Position numbers and translations under genes: made by a program. Positions 32,029 to 38,930 of a stretch of DNA of 38,930 nucleotides are shown here, one piece after another (positions within the stretch are counted from its first letter, which is position 1; each line of letters opens with the position of its first letter). The notes beneath the pieces are model-generated. The model searched no databases. It was not told the DNA's origin and saw nothing but the letters and a program-made list of their open reading frames with translations. Source of the DNA: DATFLS01 sp964413425 (GTDB lineage: Bacteria; Fidelibacterota; JAANXI01); NCBI GenBank assembly GCA_964413425.1, contig CAYPST010000026.1, positions 1 through 38,930 of the forward strand, written 5' to 3'.

Positions 32029-33784
32029 TGATCTCGTGATTGGGTTGGTTGGCTCCGGAGGTGATGGGGTTATTACAGCCGGGGAAATTTTAGTGAACGC
32101 ACACGCCAGCTGCGGATTGTACGCGATTATGCTCAAAAGTTTAGGCCCTCAGATCCGGGGAGGCGAGAGTTCCTGCCGGGTACGCTTATGTGAGAATCCA
32201 TTCTATTCTCATGGTGATCGGGTGCAGGTGTTGGGGGTATTCAATTGGAAAGATTTTCAGCATTTTAGAGACGAGATGTTGCTCCCAAATTCGGTAGTGG
32301 TTATTCAGGATTCGGACGACAGGAGTACTGAGAAGGACATACCACTCGATGGAAATATCCAACGAATTACATATCATATACCTCTCGCCAGGTTGGCAAA
32401 AGAAACTGCCGGAACAACACTGGCAAAAAATATGGTGATGTTGGGAGCCTTGGCCGAACTTTTTAGCCTGCCGAAGGAGGAGATTCGGCAAACCATTCAG
32501 AATCGGTTCGCGAAAAAGTCACAGAAGGTGGTGGATTCCAATCTGGCTGGATTCTCTGCCGGTAGCGTATATGTGAGAAACCACCTGGAAAAAAGAGATA
32601 ATCTTACGTTGAAATACACTCCCTCTGCGCCGAAGGTGGTGATGGACGGGAACACGGCCATAGCCTATGGGGCGCTGTATGCCGGGTGCAGGTTCTACGC
32701 AGGTTATCCCATTACCCCTTCTTCTGAAATTATGGAATGGATGAGCCGGGAACTGCCCAGGTACGGCGGCACGATGATTCAGTCTGAAGATGAATTAGCA
32801 GCCATTGGAATGATCATCGGGGCATCCTTTGCAGGCGAGAAGGCGATGACTGCTACCAGTGGTCCCGGATTTGCCCTGATGACGGAACAATTAGGACTGG
32901 CATCCGCAGCAGAACTCCCGATTGTGATTGTGGATGTACAGCGGGGAGGACCGAGTACCGGTATTCCGACCAAAACTGAACAATCGGATTTGCAGCAGGC
33001 TCTGTTTGGCACCCATGGGGACGCCAATCGGGTGGTGATAGCCCCGGCGGACGTGGCCGATTGTTTTGACGTCGCAATCGAAGCGTTTTATATTGCCGAA
33101 AAATATCAAATCCCTGTGATTATTCTATCGGATCAATACATTGGCCAGCGCATAGAGAGCTTCCCGCCTGACATGTTCCTCAGCAGGGAAAACGGCTTCA
33201 GAAAACGCAACAAACGGAAGCTGGCAGCCGATGGTGAGCTGCATGATTTCAAGCGGTTTCGCATGACGAAGACCGGCGTTTCACCTTTTACTTTTCCCGG
33301 TATGAAAGGAGGCATGTATCAGGCAGCAGGAATAGCACACGATGAGTACGGGCTTCCCACTTCTAACGTGGAAATCCATGCCAGAATGAACGAGAAACGA
33401 TTCAAAAAGAATAAATACATTGCCGAGGAATTAAACTTTGTCCGGTTTTATGGACCGGAAGACGCTGCAGTTGGTATTATTGGCTGGGGATCATCGAAAG
33501 GTGCCATTGAAGAGGCGGTGCTGCGACTCAATGATGATGGATACCCGGTCAGTGCTGCGATTCCGCAAATCCTGTTTCCTTTTGCACAAGAAAAGATGGA
33601 AGGATATCTCCAGCCGCTCAAAACCATTATAATTGCAGAACTTTCCCATGCCGGGCAGTTCTATAAATATTTGAAAGGATTCATGCGGTTTGGAGATCGA
33701 AAATTAAAACCCTATGCTCGAAGCGGAGGCGCTCCCTTTAGTGTGGAAGAAATTTACAATACCATCCGCGAGGAATTGACATAA
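32018..33784 (+). CDS. korA: 2-oxoacid:ferredoxin oxidoreductase, fused gamma-alpha subunit
   Basis: A 588-aa subunit of a KorAB-type enzyme that oxidatively decarboxylates a 2-oxoacid (2-oxoglutarate or a branched relative) to the acyl-CoA, passing electrons to ferredoxin. Residues about 5-180 are the gamma domain (GLVGSGGDGVITAGEILVNA, GPQIRGGESSCRVRL). From about 210 the alpha domain follows (YAGYPITPSSEIMEW, QSEDELAAIGMIIGASFAGE, TSGPGFALMTE). No ferredoxin domain is present. ATG 32018 is chosen because the motif starts there and AAGGAAGGGG stands upstream; a longer frame from 31973 overlaps the small gene. The start overlaps the preceding 40-residue gene; its last base is shared with korB's start. 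Confidence 0.93.
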   Translation: MECNDLVIGLVGSGGDGVITAGEILVNAHASCGLYAIMLKSLGPQIRGGESSCRVRLCENPFYSHGDRVQVLGVFNWKDFQHFRDEMLLPNSVVVIQDSDDRSTEKDIPLDGNIQRITYHIPLARLAKETAGTTLAKNMVMLGALAELFSLPKEEIRQTIQNRFAKKSQKVVDSNLAGFSAGSVYVRNHLEKRDNLTLKYTPSAPKVVMDGNTAIAYGALYAGCRFYAGYPITPSSEIMEWMSRELPRYGGTMIQSEDELAAIGMIIGASFAGEKAMTATSGPGFALMTEQLGLASAAELPIVIVDVQRGGPSTGIPTKTEQSDLQQALFGTHGDANRVVIAPADVADCFDVAIEAFYIAEKYQIPVIILSDQYIGQRIESFPPDMFLSRENGFRKRNKRKLAADGELHDFKRFRMTKTGVSPFTFPGMKGGMYQAAGIAHDEYGLPTSNVEIHARMNEKRFKKNKYIAEELNFVRFYGPEDAAVGIIGWGSSKGAIEEAVLRLNDDGYPVSAAIPQILFPFAQEKMEGYLQPLKTIIIAELSHAGQFYKYLKGFMRFGDRKLKPYARSGGAPFSVEEIYNTIREELT

Positions 33785-34707
33785 TGTCTGAGAATACCAT
33801 AACAACAGAATACAGATTCAATGATTATAAAAGCACTGTTCATCCTATCTGGTGTCCGGGTTGTGGCAATTTTGGTGTCCTGAATGCCCTCTACCGCGCT
33901 TTGGAGCAGTTGCAGCTTCCACCGGAAAAGGTTGCCGTTATCTCCGGCATTGGCTGCTCCGGTCGATTGCCCGGATATGTGGCGACCTATGGATTCAATG
34001 GGGTACATGGCCGACTATTACCGCTGGCGACAGGTGTAAAAATGGCGCATCCGGAGATCACCGTGATTGGGACCGGCGGTGACGGGGATGGGTTCAGCAT
34101 TGGCATCGGGCATATCCCGCACGCGGCACGCCGCAATATCGACATGACCTATATCGTAATGGACAACGAAATTTATGGAATGACCAAAGGGCAGTTGTCG
34201 CCAACCAGTCCTGTCGGTGATGTGACAAAAACATCAGCCTATGGAAGTGTTGATCAACCTATTGAGCCGATTAGGTTCATGCTGGGCACCGGGGCATCCT
34301 TTGTAGCCAGAGGATATGCAAGTAATCTGAAACATCTTACCGGGTTGATTGTCGAGGGTATCAAGCATAAAGGCTTTGCCTTCATTGATGCTTTGAGTCC
34401 CTGTCGTACGTTTTGTGGTCTTGAGCAAAACAAACAACTCAGAGAACAGGTCTATTATCTGGATGAAAAATTTGAATATGATCCCGGGAATAAAATGGAT
34501 GCGATAGAACTGATCACGCATGAAACCGGTATTGCCTGCGGTATCATATATAAAGAAGTCCGTCCAACTTATGATGAATCACAGGGTGAAATACGAAAAA
34601 AGGCACAAGCAAGAGGAATACCTCCAATCGAGAATATTTTCCAACGATACATTCCTAATGGTAGGTCGGCCGTACAGAATGCTTTAACCTCTGAGGATGC
34701 ATCCTGA
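33784..34707 (+). CDS. korB: 2-oxoacid:ferredoxin oxidoreductase beta subunit
   Basis: The 307-aa thiamine-diphosphate subunit. WCPGCGNFGVLNAL and SGIGCSGRLPGYV supply cysteines of the [4Fe-4S] cluster. GTGGDGDGFSIGIGHIPHAARRN and MDNEIYGMTKGQ bind Mg-thiamine diphosphate. SPCRTFCG near residue 210 adds the fourth-cysteine region. The sequence follows the archaeal/anaerobe KorB pattern; the oxoacid preference cannot be read from it. It overlaps the korA stop by one base. No terminator is evident downstream. Confidence 0.94.
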   Translation: MSENTITTEYRFNDYKSTVHPIWCPGCGNFGVLNALYRALEQLQLPPEKVAVISGIGCSGRLPGYVATYGFNGVHGRLLPLATGVKMAHPEITVIGTGGDGDGFSIGIGHIPHAARRNIDMTYIVMDNEIYGMTKGQLSPTSPVGDVTKTSAYGSVDQPIEPIRFMLGTGASFVARGYASNLKHLTGLIVEGIKHKGFAFIDALSPCRTFCGLEQNKQLREQVYYLDEKFEYDPGNKMDAIELITHETGIACGIIYKEVRPTYDESQGEIRKKAQARGIPPIENIFQRYIPNGRSAVQNALTSEDAS

Positions 34708-35036
34708 GCGCCCGGGATAGTATGATAGATGGAAGGAGATGTTGGGAGATGCACCGCTGATATGAAAAGTCGGAAGATTCACTTATGTCCCGGATACCAG
34801 ATTTCTCGCGACCGGACCCTCCTGATCCTTGATGAAGCGACCTATTATGGTTCTTTTAGCGTCAGATGATTGAAAGGATATTTCAAATCGGTGATAACCA
34901 ACCGGATACCGGATACGATCACATAGAGTACTCGAAATATTAATTTCCCCACAGCGCAATTAACTTAGTATGTTAGGTCAAGTCCAGAACAGAAATTCGG
35001 GACGTCAAAAAAATATGGTAACCTGCAAATTTTGTC
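34708..35036 (+). other. intergenic region before rex
   Basis: 330 bases with no gene, hairpin terminator or repeat that I can see. The rex promoter begins at its end. Confidence 0.5.
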
Positions 35037-35065
35037 TTGATCCCCCTGAACAAACACTTTAAATT
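35037..35065 (+). promoter_or_regulatory. probable rex promoter
   Basis: TTGATC (35037-35042), 17 bp, TAAATT (35060-35065). The predicted start falls at the left edge of the Rex operator. Confidence 0.45.
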
Positions 35066-35079
35066 GAAACCAATTGAGA

Positions 35080-35097
35080 ATGTGAACACAATCACAA
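35080..35097 (+). promoter_or_regulatory. Rex operator (autoregulation)
   Basis: ATGTGAACACAATCACAA against the Rex consensus TTGTGAA-N4-TTCACAA: 12 of 14 defined positions match. It ends one base before the rex ATG, and no ribosome site separates them. Bound Rex (low NADH) would repress its own gene. Confidence 0.75.
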
Positions 35098-35098
35098 A

Positions 35099-35716
35099 AT
35101 GAGATCCAGAACTATTCCAGAAGAAACTGTCGGTCGACTATTTCTATATTTGCGTGCACTGCTGTGTCTGGCCAGAGAAGGAAAAGACATAATTTCATCA
35201 CAGAAGCTTGCAGAAACCTGCCATATAAAACCTACCATCATCCGGAAAGACTTCTCTTATTTTGGCGAGTTCGGAACCCGGGGAGTGGGTTACGATGTCA
35301 ATCGTCTGATCCAGGAAATCCGACATATCCTGAATCTTGATAACCTGATGAAAGCGGCTCTTATCGGGGTTGGGAATATTGGGATGGCCCTGCTTAATTA
35401 TACTGGCTTTGAAGAAGAAGGCTTCAAGATTACCCTCGCGTTCGACAATAATCGTGACAAGATAGGAAAGAAAATAAATAATGTGCCGATTGAGGATGTG
35501 GCTCATTTGGAGAGTAAGCTGCAAACCGAGGGCATCCAACTGGGGATTATAGCCGTACCGGAGTCCGCTGCTTCTGAAGTTGCACACCGCCTGGCGCAGG
35601 GAGGGGTCAAGGCAATCTTGTCTTTTGCACCATGCCAGTTGATCACGTCTGACAACGTACAGATTACTTGTGTGGATCTGGCGACTGAAATGGCTCGGTT
35701 GGTTTATTATCTGTAA
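35099..35716 (+). CDS. rex: redox-sensing transcriptional repressor Rex
   Basis: A 205-aa NAD(H)-sensing repressor. The N-terminal winged helix has IPEETVGRLFLYLRAL and the recognition region IIRKDFSYFGEFGTRGVGYDV. The Rossmann domain carries GVGNIG (90-95) and AFDNNRDKIG. The C-terminal helix VDLATEMARLVYYL is the domain-swap helix. High NADH releases Rex from DNA and turns on fermentation, hydrogenase or respiratory genes. The antiporter operon begins 255 nt downstream and is a plausible target, though no clear Rex site is seen there. Translation seems to start with almost no ribosome site. Confidence 0.95.
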   Translation: MRSRTIPEETVGRLFLYLRALLCLAREGKDIISSQKLAETCHIKPTIIRKDFSYFGEFGTRGVGYDVNRLIQEIRHILNLDNLMKAALIGVGNIGMALLNYTGFEEEGFKITLAFDNNRDKIGKKINNVPIEDVAHLESKLQTEGIQLGIIAVPESAASEVAHRLAQGGVKAILSFAPCQLITSDNVQITCVDLATEMARLVYYL

Positions 35717-35970
35717 AAGAGTGCCTGGTCTATAATCACTTAATCTGGAACCACACATAATCTCACTAAGGCGAACAGAGAGAGAATGGATACATAGATC
35801 TTTTCTCGACCGGTCAGTGAATAAAGCCTGTCCGGGGAGCTGCTGAAAAAATTGGGTATTGCCCACTCAACTGTGAAAGTAAGCAAAACGATTGGCTCTA
35901 AACACACTGAGAGTAATCATCATACATGAGGCTGTACTGCATCTTAATTGTTTAAAAAGAGGAATTTTAT

Positions 35971-36492
35971 ATGATCAGGATACCCCAGAATGGGACGCAC
36001 CGCGTCAGAAATTTTTTGTATATGTTTGGGTTGCTGGTCATCGTCTGGCTGGCGCTTACCTCAAGTATCCACTGGCAGGAGCTCACCATCGGAATCCTGT
36101 TTAGCCTCATTCTTGCTGTCGTACTCAGCAGCAGTTATGCCGAATTGGGATTGCCTCCCCTGAGCGTCAGGAGAATTGTATATTTTTGTATTTATCACGT
36201 TGTGCTGCTGAAGGAGATCATTATTGCAAACATCGACGTTGCGTATCGGGTGATTCATCCAAAAATGCCTATACGGCCAGGGATCGTGGTCATAAAAACC
36301 GGATTAAAGCAGGATATTGCCAAGCTGATACTGGCGAATTCTATCACGTTAACACCTGGTACCTTCACGCTGGATATTATCGGTGATATGCTTCTCATTC
36401 ACTGGATCAACATAAAAGACGAGCATGTTGACCAGGCGACCAGGATTATCGGGGAACGATTTGAGAAGTACCTGAGAAAGATCTTTCACTGA
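35971..36492 (+). CDS. mnhE: Na+/H+ antiporter subunit MnhE/MrpE
   Basis: A 173-aa membrane protein of the MnhE family. Two to three N-terminal helices (FLYMFGLLVIVWLAL, WQELTIGILFSLILAVVL) are followed by IVYFCIYHVVLLKEIIIANIDVA. A cytoplasmic C-terminal domain contains LANSITLTPGTFTLDI, the family signature. MrpE supports assembly of the multisubunit Mrp antiporter. AGAGGA lies about 8 nt before ATG. It heads an operon running to the window end; the gap to mnhF is 83 nt, the rest overlap. Confidence 0.92.
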   Translation: MIRIPQNGTHRVRNFLYMFGLLVIVWLALTSSIHWQELTIGILFSLILAVVLSSSYAELGLPPLSVRRIVYFCIYHVVLLKEIIIANIDVAYRVIHPKMPIRPGIVVIKTGLKQDIAKLILANSITLTPGTFTLDIIGDMLLIHWINIKDEHVDQATRIIGERFEKYLRKIFH

Positions 36493-36575
36493 TGTCAGGA
36501 TGTCTGCGGGAGAGCCATAGATAGGAATATGATGTTCGATTTTAGCATCAACGAAAAGGAAGAGATCGAATTATT

Positions 36576-36833
36576 ATGAATGTGGTGTTGATTATTTTCC
36601 TGACCTTTATAGGAGTGGGGATCATCCTCTGCTTCTTGCGTATGATGGGGGGACCTAGTTCAGCTGATAGAATGGTCGGAGTTGATACGTTCGCCACGGT
36701 GACAGTCGCATTACTGGTGCTGCTGGGATTCATCCTGGAACGAAGGGTGTATCTGGACGTCTCCCTGGTATACGCCGTATTGACCTTTGTCGGTACAGTT
36801 GTGGTCGCCAGGTATTTTGAGAGGGGGATATAA
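36576..36833 (+). CDS. mnhF: Na+/H+ antiporter subunit MnhF/MrpF
   Basis: An 85-aa protein with three membrane helices. LRMMGGPSSADRMVGVDTFA is the MnhF signature, with the conserved Asp/Arg region inside the membrane. It is a subunit of the cation antiporter. Its stop and the mnhG start overlap by one base (TAATG). Confidence 0.9.
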   Translation: MNVVLIIFLTFIGVGIILCFLRMMGGPSSADRMVGVDTFATVTVALLVLLGFILERRVYLDVSLVYAVLTFVGTVVVARYFERGI

Positions 36834-37165
36834 TGGAGTTAGCAGGGATCATTGTAACCGGATTCGGAGTGGTGTTTCTTTTCCTGGGGAGTCTGGGTGT
36901 TTTCAGATTCCCCGACATCTATAACCGATTGCAGGCGGGAACAAAGTGCACAACCCTCGGTGCGTTCCTTACCATCATTGGGATAGGAATAATGGAACCG
37001 TCCTGGTTTTTTAAAACATTGATTATTGCTGTTTTTATTCTGATTACGAACCCGATATCTGCCCATGCACTGGGTCGCGCGAGCCGGAAAAGTGGAGTGC
37101 CACTCTGGGAAGGGTCCGTCATTGATAAATCCGAAGAATTTGAAGAGTACAGGGAGGAACAGTGA
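36833..37165 (+). CDS. mnhG: Na+/H+ antiporter subunit MnhG/MrpG
   Basis: A 110-aa protein with three membrane helices and the MnhG signature FLGSLGVFRFPDIYNRLQAG, then TKCTTLGAFL and ITNPISAHALGRAS. It is a small subunit of the antiporter. It overlaps the next gene by 4 nt. Confidence 0.92.
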   Translation: MELAGIIVTGFGVVFLFLGSLGVFRFPDIYNRLQAGTKCTTLGAFLTIIGIGIMEPSWFFKTLIIAVFILITNPISAHALGRASRKSGVPLWEGSVIDKSEEFEEYREEQ

Positions 37166-37398
37166 TCTTTATTACCTTGCTGGTAGTGCTCATGCTGATG
37201 GGGGCTATCGCTGCCGCCATGTTTAAAGATCTGGTGAATGCGGTGATTGCTGCAGCACTGGTGAGTCTGATAGCGGCGATTCTTTTCTATTTTCTGCAGG
37301 CACCTGATGTGGCTATGGCGGAAGCCGCCATCGGGGCGGCATTGGTCACTGCCATTTTTATCGTAGCGATACGAAGAACAGAGAGAGTGGAAGAATGA
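37162..37398 (+). CDS. DUF4040 (MbhD-like) antiporter subunit
   Basis: A 78-aa protein with three membrane helices. FKDLVNAVIAAALVSLIAAI and QAPDVAMAEAAIGAALVTAI are the DUF4040 signature. In bacterial Mrp systems this is the C-terminal part of MrpA; as a separate gene it corresponds to MbhD of the archaeal membrane-bound hydrogenase. The start is GTG 37162, overlapping mnhG. It overlaps the next gene by 4 nt. Confidence 0.88.
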   Translation: MIFITLLVVLMLMGAIAAAMFKDLVNAVIAAALVSLIAAILFYFLQAPDVAMAEAAIGAALVTAIFIVAIRRTERVEE

Positions 37399-38081
37399 GG
37401 AAATTCATAAGCATTGTGTTGCTCGCCGCAGTGGCAGTGGGTATTAGTTTATGCCTGATTAAAATCCCCTTTGGTATACTGAAGACAAAAGTAGGCGCTT
37501 ACTATATTGACCACGGCAGAGAACAGACCGGCGCCACCAATATGGTCACCTCTGTGGTCATCAATTACCGGGGGCTTGATACATTGGGGGAGGTGACAGT
37601 CCTGTTCGTTGCCGCTGTCGGGTTGGGAGCCGCATTGTCCAGCCGCAGAAAGCAAAACGCCTTCCATATCGAGCGGGCCAGCCTCGTTCTCTACACCGGG
37701 TGCCGGTTTCTCTTTCCGTTGATTCTGCTCTTTGGGGCGTACGTGTTTGTCCACGGTCATCTTACTCCCGGCGGTGGTTTTCAGGGCGGCGCAATCGTCG
37801 CTTCCGCCTATCTTCTGGTCTATTTGGGATGTCGGGGAAGAAGGGTAGCAGAAACGGGGATGAAAACCGCAGAATCTCTCGGCGGATTAATTTTTGTCCT
37901 AATTGGCTTGGTCGGGCTGCTGGTGGGGGGACACTATTTTCTATCCAACTATCTGCCGAAAGGAACACTGGGCTTACTGTTCAGCGGAGGGACTATCCCG
38001 ATTATTTATATCGCCATCGGGTTGAAGGTCGGTTCAGAATTGGCCGGAGTTATTGATAATTTGATGGAGGAAAGCGTGTGA
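37395..38081 (+). CDS. MbhE-MnhB fusion-like antiporter subunit
   Basis: A 228-aa membrane protein. The first 75 residues match the MbhE-like part of MrpA (YYIDHGREQTGATNMVTSVV, NYRGLDTLGEVTVLF). Residues about 95-225 are MnhB (YVFVHGHLTPGGGFQGGAIV, PIIYIAIGLKVGSELAG). So the MrpA C-terminus and MrpB are joined here, while the large N-terminal part of MrpA is missing from the operon so far. It overlaps both neighbours by 4 nt. Confidence 0.85.
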   Translation: MRKFISIVLLAAVAVGISLCLIKIPFGILKTKVGAYYIDHGREQTGATNMVTSVVINYRGLDTLGEVTVLFVAAVGLGAALSSRRKQNAFHIERASLVLYTGCRFLFPLILLFGAYVFVHGHLTPGGGFQGGAIVASAYLLVYLGCRGRRVAETGMKTAESLGGLIFVLIGLVGLLVGGHYFLSNYLPKGTLGLLFSGGTIPIIYIAIGLKVGSELAGVIDNLMEESV

Positions 38082-38437
38082 TTTTCTTGCAAAACTACAT
38101 CTATTATATCGGGGCGTTCGGTCTCATATTTATTGGGCTGTACATCATTCTGATCAAGCGCAATCTGATTAAGATAATTATAGGACTCGCTATCCTGGAT
38201 ACCGGAGTGAATCTCTTTCTCATATCCGTTGGATATATCGCGCAGGGGACTGCGCCCATTTTCTCCCGTCCTGGACTGGAGCCTTCCCGCATGGTTGATC
38301 CGGTACCTCAGGCACTGGTATTGACGGCAATTGTTATTGGAGTGGCGGTATTGGCACTTGCCCTGTCATTAGCCATTCGGCTGTATCAACACTTTGGTAC
38401 CCTTAATCTTCGAAAAATACGAGAGCAGAGATGGTAA
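38078..38437 (+). CDS. mnhC: Na+/H+ antiporter subunit MnhC/MrpC (NuoK-like)
   Basis: A 119-aa protein with three membrane helices, homologous to NuoK of complex I. LIFIGLYIILIKRNLIKIII, GVNLFLISVGY and DPVPQALVLTAIVIGVAVLA are MnhC signatures. The start is GTG 38078. It overlaps the mnhD start by 7 nt. Confidence 0.92.
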   Translation: MIFLQNYIYYIGAFGLIFIGLYIILIKRNLIKIIIGLAILDTGVNLFLISVGYIAQGTAPIFSRPGLEPSRMVDPVPQALVLTAIVIGVAVLALALSLAIRLYQHFGTLNLRKIREQRW

Positions 38438-38930
38438 ACCCGATTCTTCTCATTGCTGTGCCGTTAGGGCTTGCTTTTGCTATTCCCTTATTCGGTCTTC
38501 TGTCACAAAAGATAGCGCAATATATCCCGGTTATTGCTCTTGGTTTTAATTTAATACTTTCTCTGATCCTGATTCCCAGGGTGATGGAGCAGCCGATCAT
38601 TATTTTTATCGGAGGTTTTCCGCCCCCGTTCTGCATTAATCTGGTGGCAGGGCCGGTGGGTGTCATTTTTTCTGCGCTCGTCGCTTTACTGGGGTTGTTA
38701 GTAGCTGTCTATGGTTTGGATTATATCAGGGAAGGGGCTACGGAAAAGTACCATATACTCTATCTGCTGCTGCTGACAGGCGCTACCGGGGTTGTACTCA
38801 CCGGAGATATATTCAACCTCTTTGTCTTTTTCGAAATCCTCTGTATCTCCTCATACGCGCTGGTGGCATACCTGGGTGATAAGTCCGGGATTGAAGCGGC
38901 AGTCAAATACCTGATCCAGGGGGCCATCGG
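38431..38930 (+). CDS. mnhD: Na+/H+ antiporter subunit MnhD/MrpD, cut by the window end
   Basis: The first 166 residues of a NuoL/M/N-type proton-translocating antiporter subunit. Helices follow one another from VNPILLIAVPLGLAFAIPLF; VYGLDYIREG, then GDIFNLFVFFEILCISSYAL with the conserved membrane glutamate, and AVKYLIQGAIG are typical of MrpD/NuoN-like proteins. The rest lies beyond 38930. Starts within mnhC, so coupled. Confidence 0.92.
   Translation, partial: MVNPILLIAVPLGLAFAIPLFGLLSQKIAQYIPVIALGFNLILSLILIPRVMEQPIIIFIGGFPPPFCINLVAGPVGVIFSALVALLGLLVAVYGLDYIREGATEKYHILYLLLLTGATGVVLTGDIFNLFVFFEILCISSYALVAYLGDKSGIEAAVKYLIQGAI

Noticed and set aside
1..38930. CRISPR arrays, rRNA genes, complete insertion sequences or prophage genes
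   Set aside because: I saw no regularly spaced identical repeats with unique spacers, no rRNA sequence and no transposase, integrase or phage structural gene.

Overview
The window looks like chromosomal DNA of a free-living, probably anaerobic or microaerophilic bacterium. Evidence for this is a 2-oxoacid:ferredoxin oxidoreductase (KorAB type), an Mbh/Mrp-like cation-antiporter operon preceded by the NADH sensor Rex, a Fur regulator, and many iron or Fe-S proteins. Genes have strong GGAGG-type ribosome sites. Several have recognisable sigma70-like promoters with a 17-bp spacer. The intergenic DNA carries degenerate dispersed repeats of a kind I associate with FCB-group bacteria (Calditrichota, KSB1, Marinimicrobia). 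That placement is an inference with low confidence.

Layout. 1-10100 is core housekeeping: tRNA-Leu(CAG) on the minus strand, then smpB-tyrS-alkaline phosphatase, a DMT exporter (minus), gapA with a clear promoter and terminator, an MltB-like lytic transglycosylase (minus), an alpha/beta hydrolase and leucyl aminopeptidase, separated by repeat-rich DNA. 10100-20360 is an accessory region, AT-richer in its middle. It holds an unknown helical membrane-type protein, a hairpin cluster, the last codons of a probable DNA methyltransferase, an orphan copy of the first 54 codons of a SNF2 helicase, and an intact three-gene operon: a TrlF-like PHP/SMC ATPase, an AlbA_2 (Schlafen-like)/GHKL ATPase and a SNF2 helicase. 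A 16-bp direct repeat lies on either side. I read this operon as a candidate antiphage or genome-defence system. A small conserved-looking helical protein follows on the minus strand.

21130-34710 is an iron-related region: tRNA-Ser(UGA) with a broken partial copy beside it, then thioesterase-nadA-panD, a zinc-ribbon protein with an Mrp Fe-S carrier, a DUF89 phosphatase divergent from fur, fur-MBL hydrolase-def-methyltransferase, a radical SAM protein, an ICMT-like membrane methyltransferase, and a 40-residue protein followed by korA-korB. Four promoters here share one design: -35 TTGAC(A/T), 17 bp, a -10, then a Fur box within about 10 bp. One lies before fur, one before the DUF89 gene, one before korAB and one far upstream of thioesterase-nadA-panD. 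Iron status probably coordinates these genes.

34710-38930 is redox and ion energetics: rex, with a Rex operator touching its own start codon, then a tightly overlapping operon of MnhE, F, G, DUF4040/MbhD, an MbhE-MnhB fusion, MnhC and MnhD, the last cut by the window end. This gene order is that of Mbh/Mrp-type respiratory antiporter modules, so a hydrogenase or related electron-transfer module may follow.
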